Shown: positions 1 to 9,116 of the stretch, one piece after another
How positions within the stretch are numbered: position 1 is the stretch's first letter
Layout: every line of letters begins with the position of its first letter
From: Streptomyces fagopyri
GTDB taxonomy: Bacteria > Actinomycetota > Actinomycetes > Streptomycetales > Streptomycetaceae
DNA length: 64,000 nucleotides
Direction: 5' to 3'
Assembly: GCF_009498275.1 (NCBI RefSeq)
Contig: NZ_CP045643.1
Span: 8,556,001 to 8,620,000, forward strand
Translations under genes and position numbers: made by a program
The notes under the pieces: generated by a model
Seen by the model: only the letters and a program-made list of their open reading frames with translations
Told to the model about the DNA's origin: nothing
Databases searched by the model: none

Positions 1-1
1 G

Positions 2-913
2 CTCACCGGACTCGCGGAGAACGAGGCGGGTCTCGCCGCGGTGGCGGAAGGGGCCCAGGACTTCCTCTCCAAGGACGGTCTGAACGCGGAGGAGCTGAGC
101 CGGGCGGTCCGCTACGCCCTCCAGCGCAAGCAGGTGGAGCGGTCGAGCGCCGAACTCCAGGCGAGCAGACTGCTGGCCCAGGAGAACGCCCGGCTGGAGC
201 GCGGCCTGCTGCCCACGCCCCTGCTGCGCGGCGACCGGTGCCAGGTCGCCTCCCGCTACAGCCCGGGACGCGACCACGCGCTGCTCGGCGGCGACTTCTT
301 CGACGTCGTCGAGAGCGAGGACGGCACCATACACGCGGTGATCGGGGACGTCTCCGGTCACGGCGCCGCCGAGGCGGCCCTCGGTGTCTGCCTGCGGGTG
401 GCCTGGCGGGCCGCCGTGCTCTCCGGATGTGTCGGCCCGCCGCAGGTCCGTCTCCTGGAGAAGATCCTCGAGGCCGAGCGCGCCGAGGACTACATCTTCG
501 CCACCCTCACGATCCTCCGGCTGTCCAGGGACCACAGCCGGCTGACCGTGATCCGGGCCGGCCACCCGGGTCTGCTCGTCCGCACCTCCCAGGGCATCGA
601 GCTGTTCGAACCCCCGGTGGGACCCGCGCTGGGGCTGGTCCCGGGCGGCGCGCACTGGCCGGAGACCGAGCTGCCCGCGCACGACATCAGCGCGGTGACG
701 CTGTTCACCGACGGTCTCTTCGAGGGTGTCGTGGGCCCCGACCAGCGGCTGGGCGAGGAAGGACTGCTCGCGGTGGCGAGGAAACACATGGACCTGCACG
801 GACGTCCGTTCGTCGACGCGGTGGTCGAGGACGTGTCGGCGCGGAGCACGTTCCACGGAGGCCTCGCCGACGACGTGGCGGTCCTGCACCTGGCGACGGA
901 CGGCAGGTCGTGA
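2..913 (+). CDS. Receiver-PP2C (RsbU/SpoIIE-type) phosphatase, 5' truncated
   Basis: The open frame runs off the left edge. The first residues (LTGLAENEAGLAAVAEGAQDFLSKDG) look like the end of a response-regulator receiver domain, with the FLSK lysine. After a short coiled linker comes a SpoIIE-type PP2C domain with the metal-binding motifs GGDFFDVV and GDVSGHG, then RAGHPG and TDGLFEGV. Such proteins are serine/threonine phosphatases that usually act on anti-anti-sigma factors, switched on by phosphorylation of the receiver. The internal GTG at position 41 is not taken as the start because homology continues upstream. The stop overlaps the GTG of the next gene by 4 bases, so it is probably coupled to the sensor kinase. 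The specific target is not visible here. Confidence 0.9.
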   Translation, partial: LTGLAENEAGLAAVAEGAQDFLSKDGLNAEELSRAVRYALQRKQVERSSAELQASRLLAQENARLERGLLPTPLLRGDRCQVASRYSPGRDHALLGGDFFDVVESEDGTIHAVIGDVSGHGAAEAALGVCLRVAWRAAVLSGCVGPPQVRLLEKILEAERAEDYIFATLTILRLSRDHSRLTVIRAGHPGLLVRTSQGIELFEPPVGPALGLVPGGAHWPETELPAHDISAVTLFTDGLFEGVVGPDQRLGEEGLLAVARKHMDLHGRPFVDAVVEDVSARSTFHGGLADDVAVLHLATDGRS

Positions 914-2601
914 CCCGTACCCACGAGGCCCACGAGGCCCACGAGGCCCACGGGACCCTGGAGGCCGCGGAGGCCCGCGAGACCGCGGACAAGGCCGTGA
1001 CACGCCGGTCCAGCGGAGTCGCCCGGCTGACCGTGCAGGGCTGGATCCATGTCGTACTGGCCGTCAACGTACTGCTGGTGATCGTCTTCGCGGTCTCCGG
1101 CGGAGTCCTCCAGGCTCGCGCCGACGACCGCACCGACCTGCTCACCGACGGCATCCAGCCCGCCCGCTCCGCCGCCTTCCAGCTGGAGACCTCGCTGGTG
1201 GACCAGGAGACGGGCGTACGGGGCTACGTGCTGAGCACGGACACCAGTTTCCTGGAGCCGTACGAGTCAGGGGTGCGGGACGAGGCGGCACTGCGCGCCC
1301 GGCTGAGCACACTGCTCACCGGCCAGCCCCGGATCGCCGCCGACCTGCGCGCGGTCCAGCTCGCCGGCGACGCCTGGCGCCGCGACTACGCCAGGCCCCT
1401 GATCGAGTCCGTCCGTACGGGAGGTCGCGCCGCACCCGGACTGGAGGCGAGCAAGGCCCAGTTCGACGAGACCCGGAACCTCCTGTCCACCATGGAGACG
1501 CACCTCGGGCAGGTGCGCGACCGGACCCGCGCGTCCGCGGAGCACGCCCGGGACTCACGCAACCTCTTCTTCGCCGGCACACTCGCCGCCTTCCTCGCGA
1601 GCGGACTGGCCCTGACCCTTCTCCTGCACCGCATCGTCGGACGGCCGCTGCGGACCCTGGAGGCGGCCTCGGTCGACGTCAGCGGCGGAGCGTTCGAGCG
1701 CATGATCCGGCTCGACGGACCACGGGACCTGGAGGCGGTGGCACGGGCCGTCGAGGAGATGCGCCGCCGCATCGTCGAGGAACTCTCCGCCTCCATGGCG
1801 CGGGAGACGCTCCTGGAGCAGCGGACGGCGGAACTCGACGCCCAGGCGCTGGAACTGAAACGCTCCAACGCGGAACTGGAGCAGTTCGCCTACGTCGCCT
1901 CCCACGACCTCCAGGAACCCCTGCGCAAGGTCGCGTCCTTCTGCCAGCTCCTGGAGAAACGCTACGGCGACCGACTGGACGACCGGGCCAAGCAGTACAT
2001 CGACTTCGCCGTCGACGGGGCCAAGCGCATGCAGACCCTCATCAACGACCTGCTGACCTTCTCCCGGGTCGGCCGTGTGGGTGAGAAGCTGGTGCCGGTC
2101 GCGCTCGACGACGTCCTCGACCGGGCGCTGGGCAACCTCAGCGTGGCGCTGGACGAGACCGGCGCCCGCGTGGTGCGCGAGGGGTCGCTGCCCACCGTGA
2201 CGGGCGACGCGACCACCCTGACGATGCTCTGGCAGAACCTCATCGGCAACGCCGTGAAGTTCCGCGATCCCGGGCGGCGACCCGAGATCGTCGTCCGCTG
2301 CGAGGCGGCCGAGGGGGAGTGGCGGCTGGGAGTGCGCGACAACGGGATAGGCATCGAGTCCGAGTTCCGGGAGAAGGTCTTCGTCATCTTCCAGCGGCTG
2401 CACGGCCGTGACGAGTACGACGGTACGGGGATCGGGCTTGCCGTCTGCCGGAAGATCGTCGAGCATCACGGTGGCATCATCACTCTGGAAGGCGCCGCGG
2501 GCGAGGGCACGGATGTGTCCTTCACCCTGCCCATGGCACGGGACGAACCCGATCCCCGGGTCGACGAAACAGCGCGCCCACCCGAAGGAGCACGTACGTG
2601 A
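910..2601 (+). CDS. CHASE3-domain sensor histidine kinase
   Basis: A membrane-bound histidine kinase of about 563 residues. The N-terminus has a cytoplasmic HEAHEAHEAH repeat, then a transmembrane helix (WIHVVLAVNVLLVIVFAV), an extracellular CHASE3 domain with the VDQETGVRGYVL signature, a second helix (FFAGTLAAFLASGLALTLLL) and a HAMP segment. A coiled coil leads to the HisKA domain with phospho-acceptor His332 in SHDLQEPLRK. An HATPase domain follows (NLIGNAVKF, DNGIGIE, FQRLHG, GTGIGLAVC). GTG at 910 is chosen because it overlaps the upstream TGA (GTGA) and gives a complete protein. The gene ends in another GTGA overlap with the response regulator, so the three genes form one coupled signalling operon. 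The stimulus is unknown. Confidence 0.92.
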   Translation: MTRTHEAHEAHEAHGTLEAAEARETADKAVTRRSSGVARLTVQGWIHVVLAVNVLLVIVFAVSGGVLQARADDRTDLLTDGIQPARSAAFQLETSLVDQETGVRGYVLSTDTSFLEPYESGVRDEAALRARLSTLLTGQPRIAADLRAVQLAGDAWRRDYARPLIESVRTGGRAAPGLEASKAQFDETRNLLSTMETHLGQVRDRTRASAEHARDSRNLFFAGTLAAFLASGLALTLLLHRIVGRPLRTLEAASVDVSGGAFERMIRLDGPRDLEAVARAVEEMRRRIVEELSASMARETLLEQRTAELDAQALELKRSNAELEQFAYVASHDLQEPLRKVASFCQLLEKRYGDRLDDRAKQYIDFAVDGAKRMQTLINDLLTFSRVGRVGEKLVPVALDDVLDRALGNLSVALDETGARVVREGSLPTVTGDATTLTMLWQNLIGNAVKFRDPGRRPEIVVRCEAAEGEWRLGVRDNGIGIESEFREKVFVIFQRLHGRDEYDGTGIGLAVCRKIVEHHGGIITLEGAAGEGTDVSFTLPMARDEPDPRVDETARPPEGART

Positions 2602-3041
2602 GCACCCCCGTCGAACCCATCCAGGTCCTGCTCGTCGAGGACGACCCCGGTGACGAGCTCATGACCCGTGAGGCGTTCGAGGACAACAAGATCCGCAACG
2701 CCCTGCACGTCGTACGCGACGGCGAGGAGGCCCTCGACTTCCTGTACCGCGTCAACCAGTACGTGGACGCGCCGCGGCCCGACCTGATCCTGCTCGACCT
2801 CAACCTGCCCAAGTACGACGGACGTCAGGTGCTGGAGCGCATCAAGTCGGACGAGGAACTGGCGCACATCCCCGTCGTCGTCCTCACCACCTCCTCCGCC
2901 GAGGAGGACATCCTGCGCAGCTACCGGCTGCACGCCAACGCCTACGTCACCAAGCCGGTCGACCTCGACCAGTTCATCGCCGCAGTCCGGCAGATCGACG
3001 ATTTCTTCGTGTCCGTGGTGAAGCTGCCGAAGAGCTCCTGA
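2598..3041 (+). CDS. Single-domain response regulator, Rcp1-like
   Basis: A stand-alone receiver domain of 147 residues with no output domain. It has the acidic pocket (VEDDPGDELM), phospho-acceptor Asp67 in LILLDLNLP, the conserved Thr in VVVLTT and Lys in YVTKPVD. The sequence type resembles the small response regulators paired with phytochrome-like kinases (Rcp1 family). It is the obvious partner of the preceding kinase, whose stop overlaps this GTG start by 4 bases. It may pass the signal on by protein-protein contact or act as a phosphate sink in competition with the receiver of the phosphatase at the start of the operon; both are inference. Confidence 0.92.
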   Translation: MSTPVEPIQVLLVEDDPGDELMTREAFEDNKIRNALHVVRDGEEALDFLYRVNQYVDAPRPDLILLDLNLPKYDGRQVLERIKSDEELAHIPVVVLTTSSAEEDILRSYRLHANAYVTKPVDLDQFIAAVRQIDDFFVSVVKLPKSS

Positions 3042-3155
3042 CCACCGCCCGACCCGCCCGTCCATGAAAGGGCGAAGTCGGGGAACAGGGGACAGGGGCG
3101 GCACCGACCTTGCCGGCCAGCAGATCAGTCGCCGAGACGCGAGGGTGGGCTTCCC

Positions 3156-4601
3156 ATGAGAAGGCGCAGGACAGCGCGACGTACGGGCGCGGGGACGGCC
3201 CGGCTGCCCAACCTGGAGTCCGTGCTGCGGGCCGGCCCCTCCGGGTGGCGGCGGACCGTGGCGGGCGGTCTCCTGTGGGGCGGCGCGGCCGCGGCCCTCG
3301 GCGCGTCCGGGGACCGGACCGCGCGCCGGGCGGCCCTGCGGGGCATCGGCACCGTCGCGATCGCCTCGGTCGTGACCCGCGCCGTCGCCCGCCCCGCGGT
3401 ACGCCGGGCGCAGCCGCTGGACGCGGCCGGCCGGATAGCCTCCGCCGCTGCCTTCGCAGCGGCCGTGCTCCTCGAAGCACCCCGGTACGGCCTCTTCGTG
3501 GTGCCCGGCGCGGCCGCGCTGACGGCGGCCCGGCTGCGCTCCGAGGTCCGGCGTCCGGGCGACGTGGCCGTGGGCATGGCGATAGGAGCGGGCGCGGCCG
3601 CGCTGACCGCCCGCTGGTGGCCGGTCAAACCGGAGGCCGCCGCCGCCGCGGCGCCACCGCGCCGCCCGGCGCCCGCACTGCCCGGCGGCGCCGGGCTGCA
3701 CATCGTGGTCAACTCGTCCTCGGGCCTCTCGTGGAGCGCCGACAGCCCCGACGCGAGCGACCATCTGCGCACGGCGCTGCCCAAGGCCGACATCACGGTC
3801 GCGCAGCAGGGGCAGGACCTCGCGGAGCTCCTGGAGGCCGCGGCCCGGCGCGCGAAGGAGCAGGGCGGCGCCCTCGGCGCCTGCGGGGGCGACGGGACGA
3901 TCAACGCCGCGACCGAGATCGCCGCCCGGCTCGGCGTGCCGCTCGCGGTGTTCCCCGGCGGCACCTTCAACCACTTCGCCGTGGACCTGGGCAACCAGTC
4001 GCTCGACGACGTCGTGGGCGCCGTACAGGCCGGTGAGGCGGTGGTCGCGGACCTCGGACGGGCCCGCGTGCCGGGCGGACCGGAGCAGGTGTTCCTCAAC
4101 ACCTTCAGCCTCGGTGTCTACTCCGAACTGGTCGGCGCCCGCGAGAAACTGGAGGAACGGATCGGGAAGTGGCCGGCGCTCGTGGTCGGCCTGGCCGGTG
4201 TCCTCGCCCAGGGCAGTCCGGTGAACGTCTCCGTCAACGGCCGCCCCAAGCGCCTGTGGCTGCTCTTCGCGGGCAACGGCATCTACCACCCCGCCGGCTT
4301 CGCGCCCACCTACCGGACCCAGCTGGACGACGGCCTGCTCGACGTCCGCGCCGTAGACGCCGGCACCCCGCTGGCCAGGACCCGCCTGCTGCTGGCGGTG
4401 CTGACCGGCACCCTGCACAACAGCCGGGTGCTCACCACCGCACAGGTGCGCAGCCTGCGTCTCGAAGTCCTGCACGGCGACCCGCAGTTCTCGTACGACG
4501 GCGAGGTCACCCGGGTCGCGGCGGGCCGACTGGTGCTGGACAAGCTGACCCGGGCCGTGACCGTGTACCGGCCCGCGGAGAAGGACCAGTGGCTGCGCTG
4601 A
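3156..4601 (+). CDS. Diacylglycerol kinase-family lipid kinase with hydrophobic N-terminal domain
   Basis: A protein of 481 residues. About residues 25-165 are alanine-rich and hydrophobic and resemble a degenerate PAP2-type membrane region. About residues 180-475 form a DAGK/sphingosine kinase-like catalytic domain with the nucleotide-binding motif CGGDGTINAA (Asp246) and PGGTFNHFA, plus the late FSYDGEV motif typical of YegS/DgkB-like kinases. It probably phosphorylates diacylglycerol or a related membrane lipid. The ATG at 3156 follows a GAGGG-like ribosome site. It is preceded by 114 bases without a gene and converges with the methyltransferase downstream. Confidence 0.85.
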   Translation: MRRRRTARRTGAGTARLPNLESVLRAGPSGWRRTVAGGLLWGGAAAALGASGDRTARRAALRGIGTVAIASVVTRAVARPAVRRAQPLDAAGRIASAAAFAAAVLLEAPRYGLFVVPGAAALTAARLRSEVRRPGDVAVGMAIGAGAAALTARWWPVKPEAAAAAAPPRRPAPALPGGAGLHIVVNSSSGLSWSADSPDASDHLRTALPKADITVAQQGQDLAELLEAAARRAKEQGGALGACGGDGTINAATEIAARLGVPLAVFPGGTFNHFAVDLGNQSLDDVVGAVQAGEAVVADLGRARVPGGPEQVFLNTFSLGVYSELVGAREKLEERIGKWPALVVGLAGVLAQGSPVNVSVNGRPKRLWLLFAGNGIYHPAGFAPTYRTQLDDGLLDVRAVDAGTPLARTRLLLAVLTGTLHNSRVLTTAQVRSLRLEVLHGDPQFSYDGEVTRVAAGRLVLDKLTRAVTVYRPAEKDQWLR

Positions 4602-4770
4602 GGAACGCCCGGGGTACTCGGCCGCCCGGGTGAGGTACGGGACCGGGAGGATTCGACGCCCTCAGGGTGGAGAGCGTCGATCCCCTGTCGCGGCAGGCCA
4701 CCTGCTGCCGGGCGCCCGGCGACCGCGTACTCGCCGGCCGTCCGCCAGATCGGCCGGCGGAGGCGCCCGG

Positions 4771-5550
4771 TCAGTGTCCGACGTCCGACGCCCGCCGTGT
4801 CAGCAGGAGTTCGTGCAGGTAGCGCTTGGTGACCGAGCCCGCGTGGCGCGTCTCGATCAGGTCCTCCACACACCGCAGCAGCCCACGGCGCGCGGGCGCG
4901 TCCAGGGCGCGGTGCCCGGAGTAGGTCAGCAGTACATCGAGGTACTCCCGCGTCGAGTAGGTGATCTCCCGCGCGAACCGGTACGAGGTGACCCGGCCCC
5001 ACCGCTCCAGCTCGCCGGTGTCCGTGGCGACGTCCGCCTCGTGCGACGCCCGCAGTCCGGGCGGGGTCGCCGGGTCCCAGCGCTCGTAGCACGCCTGCAC
5101 CCGGGCGAAGAACTCGGTGCTGCCACCCGCGACATGGTGCGTGGTGACCACCGCGAGGACACCGTCGGGGCCGAGCGCCTCCGCCGCCTTCACCACCCGC
5201 ACCGCGGGGTCGAGCCAGTGGAACGCGGTGGCACACACCACCAGGTCGAAGGGCTCGCGCGGCAGCGGCCACCGCTCGAACTCCGCCACCTCCACCCGCG
5301 CACGGGGGAAGCCGCGGAGGTTGTGCCGGGCCACCGCCGCCAGCGCGGGACCCAGTTCCACCGCCGTCACGTCGCATCCCAGCCGCGCCAGCGGAACGGT
5401 GAGCTGCCCCGTTCCCGGACCGATCTCCAGGACACGGACACCGGGCCCGAGGCCCGCCCGCCCGGCCAGCTCGTCCACCAGCGCCGCCGGATAGCGGGGA
5501 CGGGCACGGTCGTACAGCTCCGCGGCCTCGTCGAACGTGTCCCGCAGCAC
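4771..5550 (-). CDS. Class I SAM-dependent methyltransferase
   Basis: A 259-residue soluble protein of the UbiE/type-11 methyltransferase class. Motif I (VLEIGPGTGQLTVPLA) binds S-adenosylmethionine, followed by an acidic residue in VTAVELG and the post-II motif FDLVVCATAFHWLDP. The N-terminal FDEAAELYDRARPRYP is typical of small-molecule methyltransferases of this group. The start is GTG at 5550, about 10 bases after GGAGG. A TAGGCT element on the minus strand near 5592-5587 could be its -10. The substrate cannot be told from sequence. Confidence 0.88.
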   Translation of the reverse strand: MLRDTFDEAAELYDRARPRYPAALVDELAGRAGLGPGVRVLEIGPGTGQLTVPLARLGCDVTAVELGPALAAVARHNLRGFPRARVEVAEFERWPLPREPFDLVVCATAFHWLDPAVRVVKAAEALGPDGVLAVVTTHHVAGGSTEFFARVQACYERWDPATPPGLRASHEADVATDTGELERWGRVTSYRFAREITYSTREYLDVLLTYSGHRALDAPARRGLLRCVEDLIETRHAGSVTKRYLHELLLTRRASDVGH

Positions 5551-5820
5551 CGTCGCACACCTCCACCGGTCCGGCGTCCGGCCCCCAGCCTAGAGGCTGT
5601 CCCGTGATCCCCGGCGGGCCTGCGCCGACGGCCGCGGCACCTCGCCGCGTCGCCCGCACACACCCTCCGCGCGGACGGCCCTGCGCCTCGCGACGCACCA
5701 CGCACGACGCCGGGCGCCGGCCGACCGGGGAGGTGAGGACAGCCCTTGGCACGGTCCCATTCCACCGAGGGCGGAACGCCGATGCCTTCCCGTGCGGCCC
5801 GGCGCTCCTAGGCTGGAGAG

Positions 5821-6306
5821 GTGAGCAACCAAGCGCCGAACCAAGCGCCGAACCAAGCCCGTGTCATCCCGCTGCGCCCGGCCACCGCGCCGGATCCGGC
5901 GACCCGCCGGCCGCCGGGGGCCCCGGTCCCCGCGGACCAGGCGCCGCGGCGGACCGTGCCGGTCCTCACGCCCCGACGGACGCCGCCCGCTCCCGGACGC
6001 AGGGAGCCACTGTGGCGCGACCTCGTGGGTGACGTCCTGCGCCGGGAGCGGCTGGCGCAGGAGCGCACGCTCAAGGACGTGGCCGACGCGGCCCGGATCT
6101 CGATGCCGTACCTCTCCGAGGTGGAGCGCGGCCGCAAGGAGGCCTCGTCCGAAGTCCTCGCGGCCGCCGCCCGTGCCCTCGGCTTCGGCCTCACCGACCT
6201 CCTCTCGCTCGCGCAGGACGAGCTCACCCGTCTCGCCGAGGTGCGCCCCGCGCGCCGCGACACCCCGTCGTCCCCGCGTCACGACGGCATGTGCCTGGCC
6301 GCCTGA
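5821..6306 (+). CDS. popR: PopR/ClgR-type activator of clpP genes
   Basis: A 161-residue transcription factor with one XRE helix-turn-helix (about residues 66-125: LWRDLVGDVLRRERLAQERTL...YLSEVERGRKEAS) of the ClgR/PopR type. The N-terminal 60 residues are proline-rich and begin with a 12-base repeat encoding NQAP. In Streptomyces lividans PopR activates the clpP3-clpP4 operon and is itself degraded by ClpP1P2 because of two C-terminal alanines. This protein ends in CLAA, so the same degron is present. It converges with the clpP operon, with only 29 bases between the stops. The start GTG lies next to a TAGGCT -10-like box (5810-5815) and a GGAGA sequence. Confidence 0.85.
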   Translation: MSNQAPNQAPNQARVIPLRPATAPDPATRRPPGAPVPADQAPRRTVPVLTPRRTPPAPGRREPLWRDLVGDVLRRERLAQERTLKDVADAARISMPYLSEVERGRKEASSEVLAAAARALGFGLTDLLSLAQDELTRLAEVRPARRDTPSSPRHDGMCLAA

Positions 6307-6335
6307 GGCGCGACGGGCGCTCGCGACGGGCCGGT

Positions 6336-6938
6336 TCAGACCGTCGCGAGCCGTCGGCTCAGAACCTCGTCGGCCATTCCGTACGCCACCGCCTCCCGCG
6401 CGGTGAAGACCTTGTCGCGGTCCATGTCCGCGCGCAGCGTCGTGACGTCGTGGTGCGTGTGCCGGGACAGGACCTCCTCGACCTGGGAACGGATCCGGAG
6501 CATCTCCCTGGCCTGGAGCGCGAGGTCCGAGACGGTGCCCTGACGGCCGCCGCTCGCGGGCTGGCCGAGCAGCACCCGGGCGTGCTCCAGCACGAACCGC
6601 CGGCCCGGATCGCCCCCGGCCAGCAGCACCGCCGCCGTCGAGGCCGCCTGCCCGACGCAGAACGTCGAGATGGGCGCCTGCACGAACGTCATCGTGTCGT
6701 AGATCGCCATGAGTGAAGTGAACGAGCCGCCCGGCGAGTTGATGTAGAGGGCGATCTCGCTCTCCGGGCTCGACGACTCCAGATGGAGGAGCTGGGCGAT
6801 GACGACGTTGGCGACCCCGTCGTCGATCTCGGTGCCGAGGAAGATGATCCGCTCCGAGAGCAGCCGGCTGAAGACGTCGTAGGACCGCTCGCCCTGCGGG
6901 GTGCGCTCGACGACGTTCGGAATCGTGTAACTGCCCAT
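6336..6938 (-). CDS. clpP4: ClpP-family peptidase subunit lacking the catalytic histidine
   Basis: A 200-residue ClpP-fold protein, second gene of the clpP operon. The catalytic Ser is present in GQAAST and the catalytic Asp in MDRDKVF. The segment that normally reads M-[IM]-H-Q-P reads [10 protein letters not shown]: the catalytic His codon is GGC (Gly). The rest of the core ([26 protein letters not shown]) is intact and in frame, so this is a substitution rather than decay. It may be a non-proteolytic subunit of a mixed ClpP3P4 barrel, as ClpR is in cyanobacteria and plastids; that is inference. The ATG at 6938 is chosen because [11 protein letters not shown] is the usual ClpP beginning and it lies one base after the upstream stop. 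Assignment as clpP4 rests on order and on neighbouring popR. Confidence 0.85.
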   Translation of the reverse strand: MGSYTIPNVVERTPQGERSYDVFSRLLSERIIFLGTEIDDGVANVVIAQLLHLESSSPESEIALYINSPGGSFTSLMAIYDTMTFVQAPISTFCVGQAASTAAVLLAGGDPGRRFVLEHARVLLGQPASGGRQGTVSDLALQAREMLRIRSQVEEVLSRHTHHDVTTLRADMDRDKVFTAREAVAYGMADEVLSRRLATV

Positions 6939-6939
6939 G

Positions 6940-7593
6940 TCAGAGACCCATCCGTCGTCGCGACGCGGCCGGGCGGACGTCGTCGAGCGACTCCACGACC
7001 CGGTCCACCATGCCGTACTCCAAGGCCTGCCCGGCCGTGAACCAGCGGTCACGGTCACCGTCCCGGGAGATCGTCTCCTCGCTCTGACCGGTGTGCTCCG
7101 CGGTGATCCGCTCGATCGCCCTCTTCGTGAACTCCAGGTTCTCCGCCTGGATCTCGATGTCGGCGGTGGTGCCGCCGATACCCGCCGACGGCTGGTGCAT
7201 CATGATCCGCGCGTTGGGGAGCGCGTAGCGCTTGCCGTGGGTGCCCACGCTGAGCAGGAACTGCCCCATGCTCGCGGCGAATCCCATGGCGAGCGTCGAC
7301 ACGTCGTTCGGGATCAGCCGCATGGTGTCGTAGATGGCGAGGCCCGCGGTCACCGATCCGCCCGGACTGTTGATGTACAGGCTGATGTCGGTGCGCGGGT
7401 CCTCCGCGGACAGGACGAGCAGCTGGGCGCAGACCCGGTTCGCGGAGACCTCGTCGACCTGGGTGCCGAGGAGGACGATCCGCTGGGCGAGCAGCTGCGC
7501 CGACAGATGGTCGTCGAAGCGTGTCGGCGGGGTGTCGCCCTCCTCGGCCCGCGGTGCGCGGGACGGGTTCCAGCCGTGGGTGAGTGCGGTCAT
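6940..7593 (-). CDS. clpP3: ATP-dependent Clp protease proteolytic subunit
   Basis: A 217-residue ClpP with a full triad: Ser in GFAASMGQ, His in [12 protein letters not shown] and Asp in [20 protein letters not shown] and [13 protein letters not shown] are also standard. It assembles into the Clp protease barrel that works with an AAA+ unfoldase such as ClpX or ClpC. The ATG at 7593 is chosen over an upstream in-frame ATG because a strong GAGGAGG lies just before it. It is the first gene of the operon; only 69 bases separate it from the epoxide hydrolase stop. PopR from the adjacent gene is the expected activator, known from S. lividans. Confidence 0.9.
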   Translation of the reverse strand: MTALTHGWNPSRAPRAEEGDTPPTRFDDHLSAQLLAQRIVLLGTQVDEVSANRVCAQLLVLSAEDPRTDISLYINSPGGSVTAGLAIYDTMRLIPNDVSTLAMGFAASMGQFLLSVGTHGKRYALPNARIMMHQPSAGIGGTTADIEIQAENLEFTKRAIERITAEHTGQSEETISRDGDRDRWFTAGQALEYGMVDRVVESLDDVRPAASRRRMGL

Positions 7594-7662
7594 CGGTCCT
7601 CCTCGTGGTGGTGCGGCGGGTACCGCCGCGCTCTCCACCATCGGACCGAAGTCCCGCCGGGG

Positions 7663-8889
7663 TCAGCTTTCTCGGCCCGCGGCAGATTCGCTGTGGGCAG
7701 AGGCGCGCAGCGACCTGAAGAAGGCCCGTACGTCACCGGCCAGGAGTTCCGGCTGCTCGGCCGCGGCGAAATGGCCGCCCCGGTCGAACTCCGTCCACCG
7801 CACGATGTCGTTCGTGCGGTCCGCGATGTGCCGCAACGGGACTTGGGGCTCGTGCGGGAAGACCGCCAGCGCGGTCGGCGCGGTCGAGATGCCGGGCTGG
7901 GCACCCTGGTAGTCCGCGTGCGCCCGCTCGTAGTAGATGCGGGCCGAGGACCCGGCCGTGCCGGTGAGCCAGTACAGCATCACGTTCGTCAGCATCAGGT
8001 CCCGGTCGACGGCTTCCTCCGGGCGGTCCTCGGCGTCCGTCCACTGCCTGAACTTCTCCACGATCCAAGCGAGTTGGCCCACGGGCGAGTCGGTGAGCGC
8101 GTAGCTGAGGGTCTGCGGCCGGGTCGACTGGAGCTCGGCGTACCCGGCTTCGTCCCGGCGCCACTCCTGGGCGCGCCGCCACGAGGTGAGGGTGCGCTCG
8201 CGCTCCTCGGGGCTCAGCGCGGACAGTTCCGCGTCGGTCGGTTCGGTGAGCGCCGACGAGCCGGGCAGCAGATTGAGATGGACGCCGATCAACCGTTCGG
8301 GGAAGGCCCGGCCCAGCTCACGGGAGATGGCGCCGCCCCAGTCCCCGCCCTGGGCGCCGAACCGCGGGTAGCCGAGCCGCGTCATCAGCTCGGCGAACGC
8401 GGCCGCCACCCGCCGGAACTCCCAGCCGGTGTCCCGGGTCGGCCCGGAGAGTCCGAACCCCGGAATGCTCGGCACCACCAGATGGAACGCGTCGGCCGGA
8501 TCACCGCCGTGCGCACGCGGGTCGGTCAACGGGCCCACGACGCCGGTGAACTCGACGATCGAGCCGGGCCAGCCGTGCGTCATGATCAGCGGGGTCGCCC
8601 CGGGCTCCGGCGAGCGGATGTGCGCGAAGTGGATCCGGGCACCGTCGATCTCCGTCGTGAACTGCGGCCACTCGTTCAGCCGGTCCTGCGCCGCCCGCCA
8701 GTCGTAGGTGTGCCGCCAGTACCGTACGAGCTCCCGCAGGTACTCCCGGGGCACGCCGTACGCCCAGCCGACTCCGGGCAGTTCGTCGGGCCAGCGGACG
8801 CGGTCGAGGCGCTGACGAAGGTCGTCGAGGTCGCTCTGCGGAAATTCGACGGTGAACGGTTCGATGCGAGGGCTGTCTGCGGACGTCAT
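7663..8889 (-). CDS. Epoxide hydrolase, alpha/beta hydrolase with EHN domain
   Basis: A 408-residue protein. The N-terminal EHN region (IEPFTVEFPQSDLDDLRQRLDRVRWPDE...) is followed by an alpha/beta hydrolase domain with the oxyanion motif HGWPGS, the nucleophile Asp in GGDWGG and the base His in GGHFAA. The family opens epoxides to diols and is often used for detoxification; no signal peptide is seen, so it should be cytoplasmic. The start at 8889 gives MTSADSPRIEP. Upstream in-frame codons add an unconserved tail. It is on the same strand as the clpP genes but is probably a separate unit. Confidence 0.88.
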   Translation of the reverse strand: MTSADSPRIEPFTVEFPQSDLDDLRQRLDRVRWPDELPGVGWAYGVPREYLRELVRYWRHTYDWRAAQDRLNEWPQFTTEIDGARIHFAHIRSPEPGATPLIMTHGWPGSIVEFTGVVGPLTDPRAHGGDPADAFHLVVPSIPGFGLSGPTRDTGWEFRRVAAAFAELMTRLGYPRFGAQGGDWGGAISRELGRAFPERLIGVHLNLLPGSSALTEPTDAELSALSPEERERTLTSWRRAQEWRRDEAGYAELQSTRPQTLSYALTDSPVGQLAWIVEKFRQWTDAEDRPEEAVDRDLMLTNVMLYWLTGTAGSSARIYYERAHADYQGAQPGISTAPTALAVFPHEPQVPLRHIADRTNDIVRWTEFDRGGHFAAAEQPELLAGDVRAFFRSLRASAHSESAAGRES

Positions 8890-9116
8890 GTCCGCGCATG
8901 CTAGCTCCGGGCCGGCCGCACGCGCCGCCGCGTTTCGCGCGGCGTGCCGTACCACCGGTGGCGGGGGACGCCCGGGTCGCCGCCGTACGGGTGAGGGGAT
9001 CGGTGCGGGCCCGGCGGGTTCCGCGTACCGCGGCCGGTCGGAGCGTGCGCCGATGAGTTCTGGCGCGACGATCGGTCTGCACAGGTGACCGAAGGTTCCC
9101 GTTCGAGGAGGTACGC

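Noticed and set aside
5821..7593. ClgR/PopR binding sites before clpP3
   Set aside because: No sequence in the 69-base upstream space fits the motif as I remember it well enough to claim a site.
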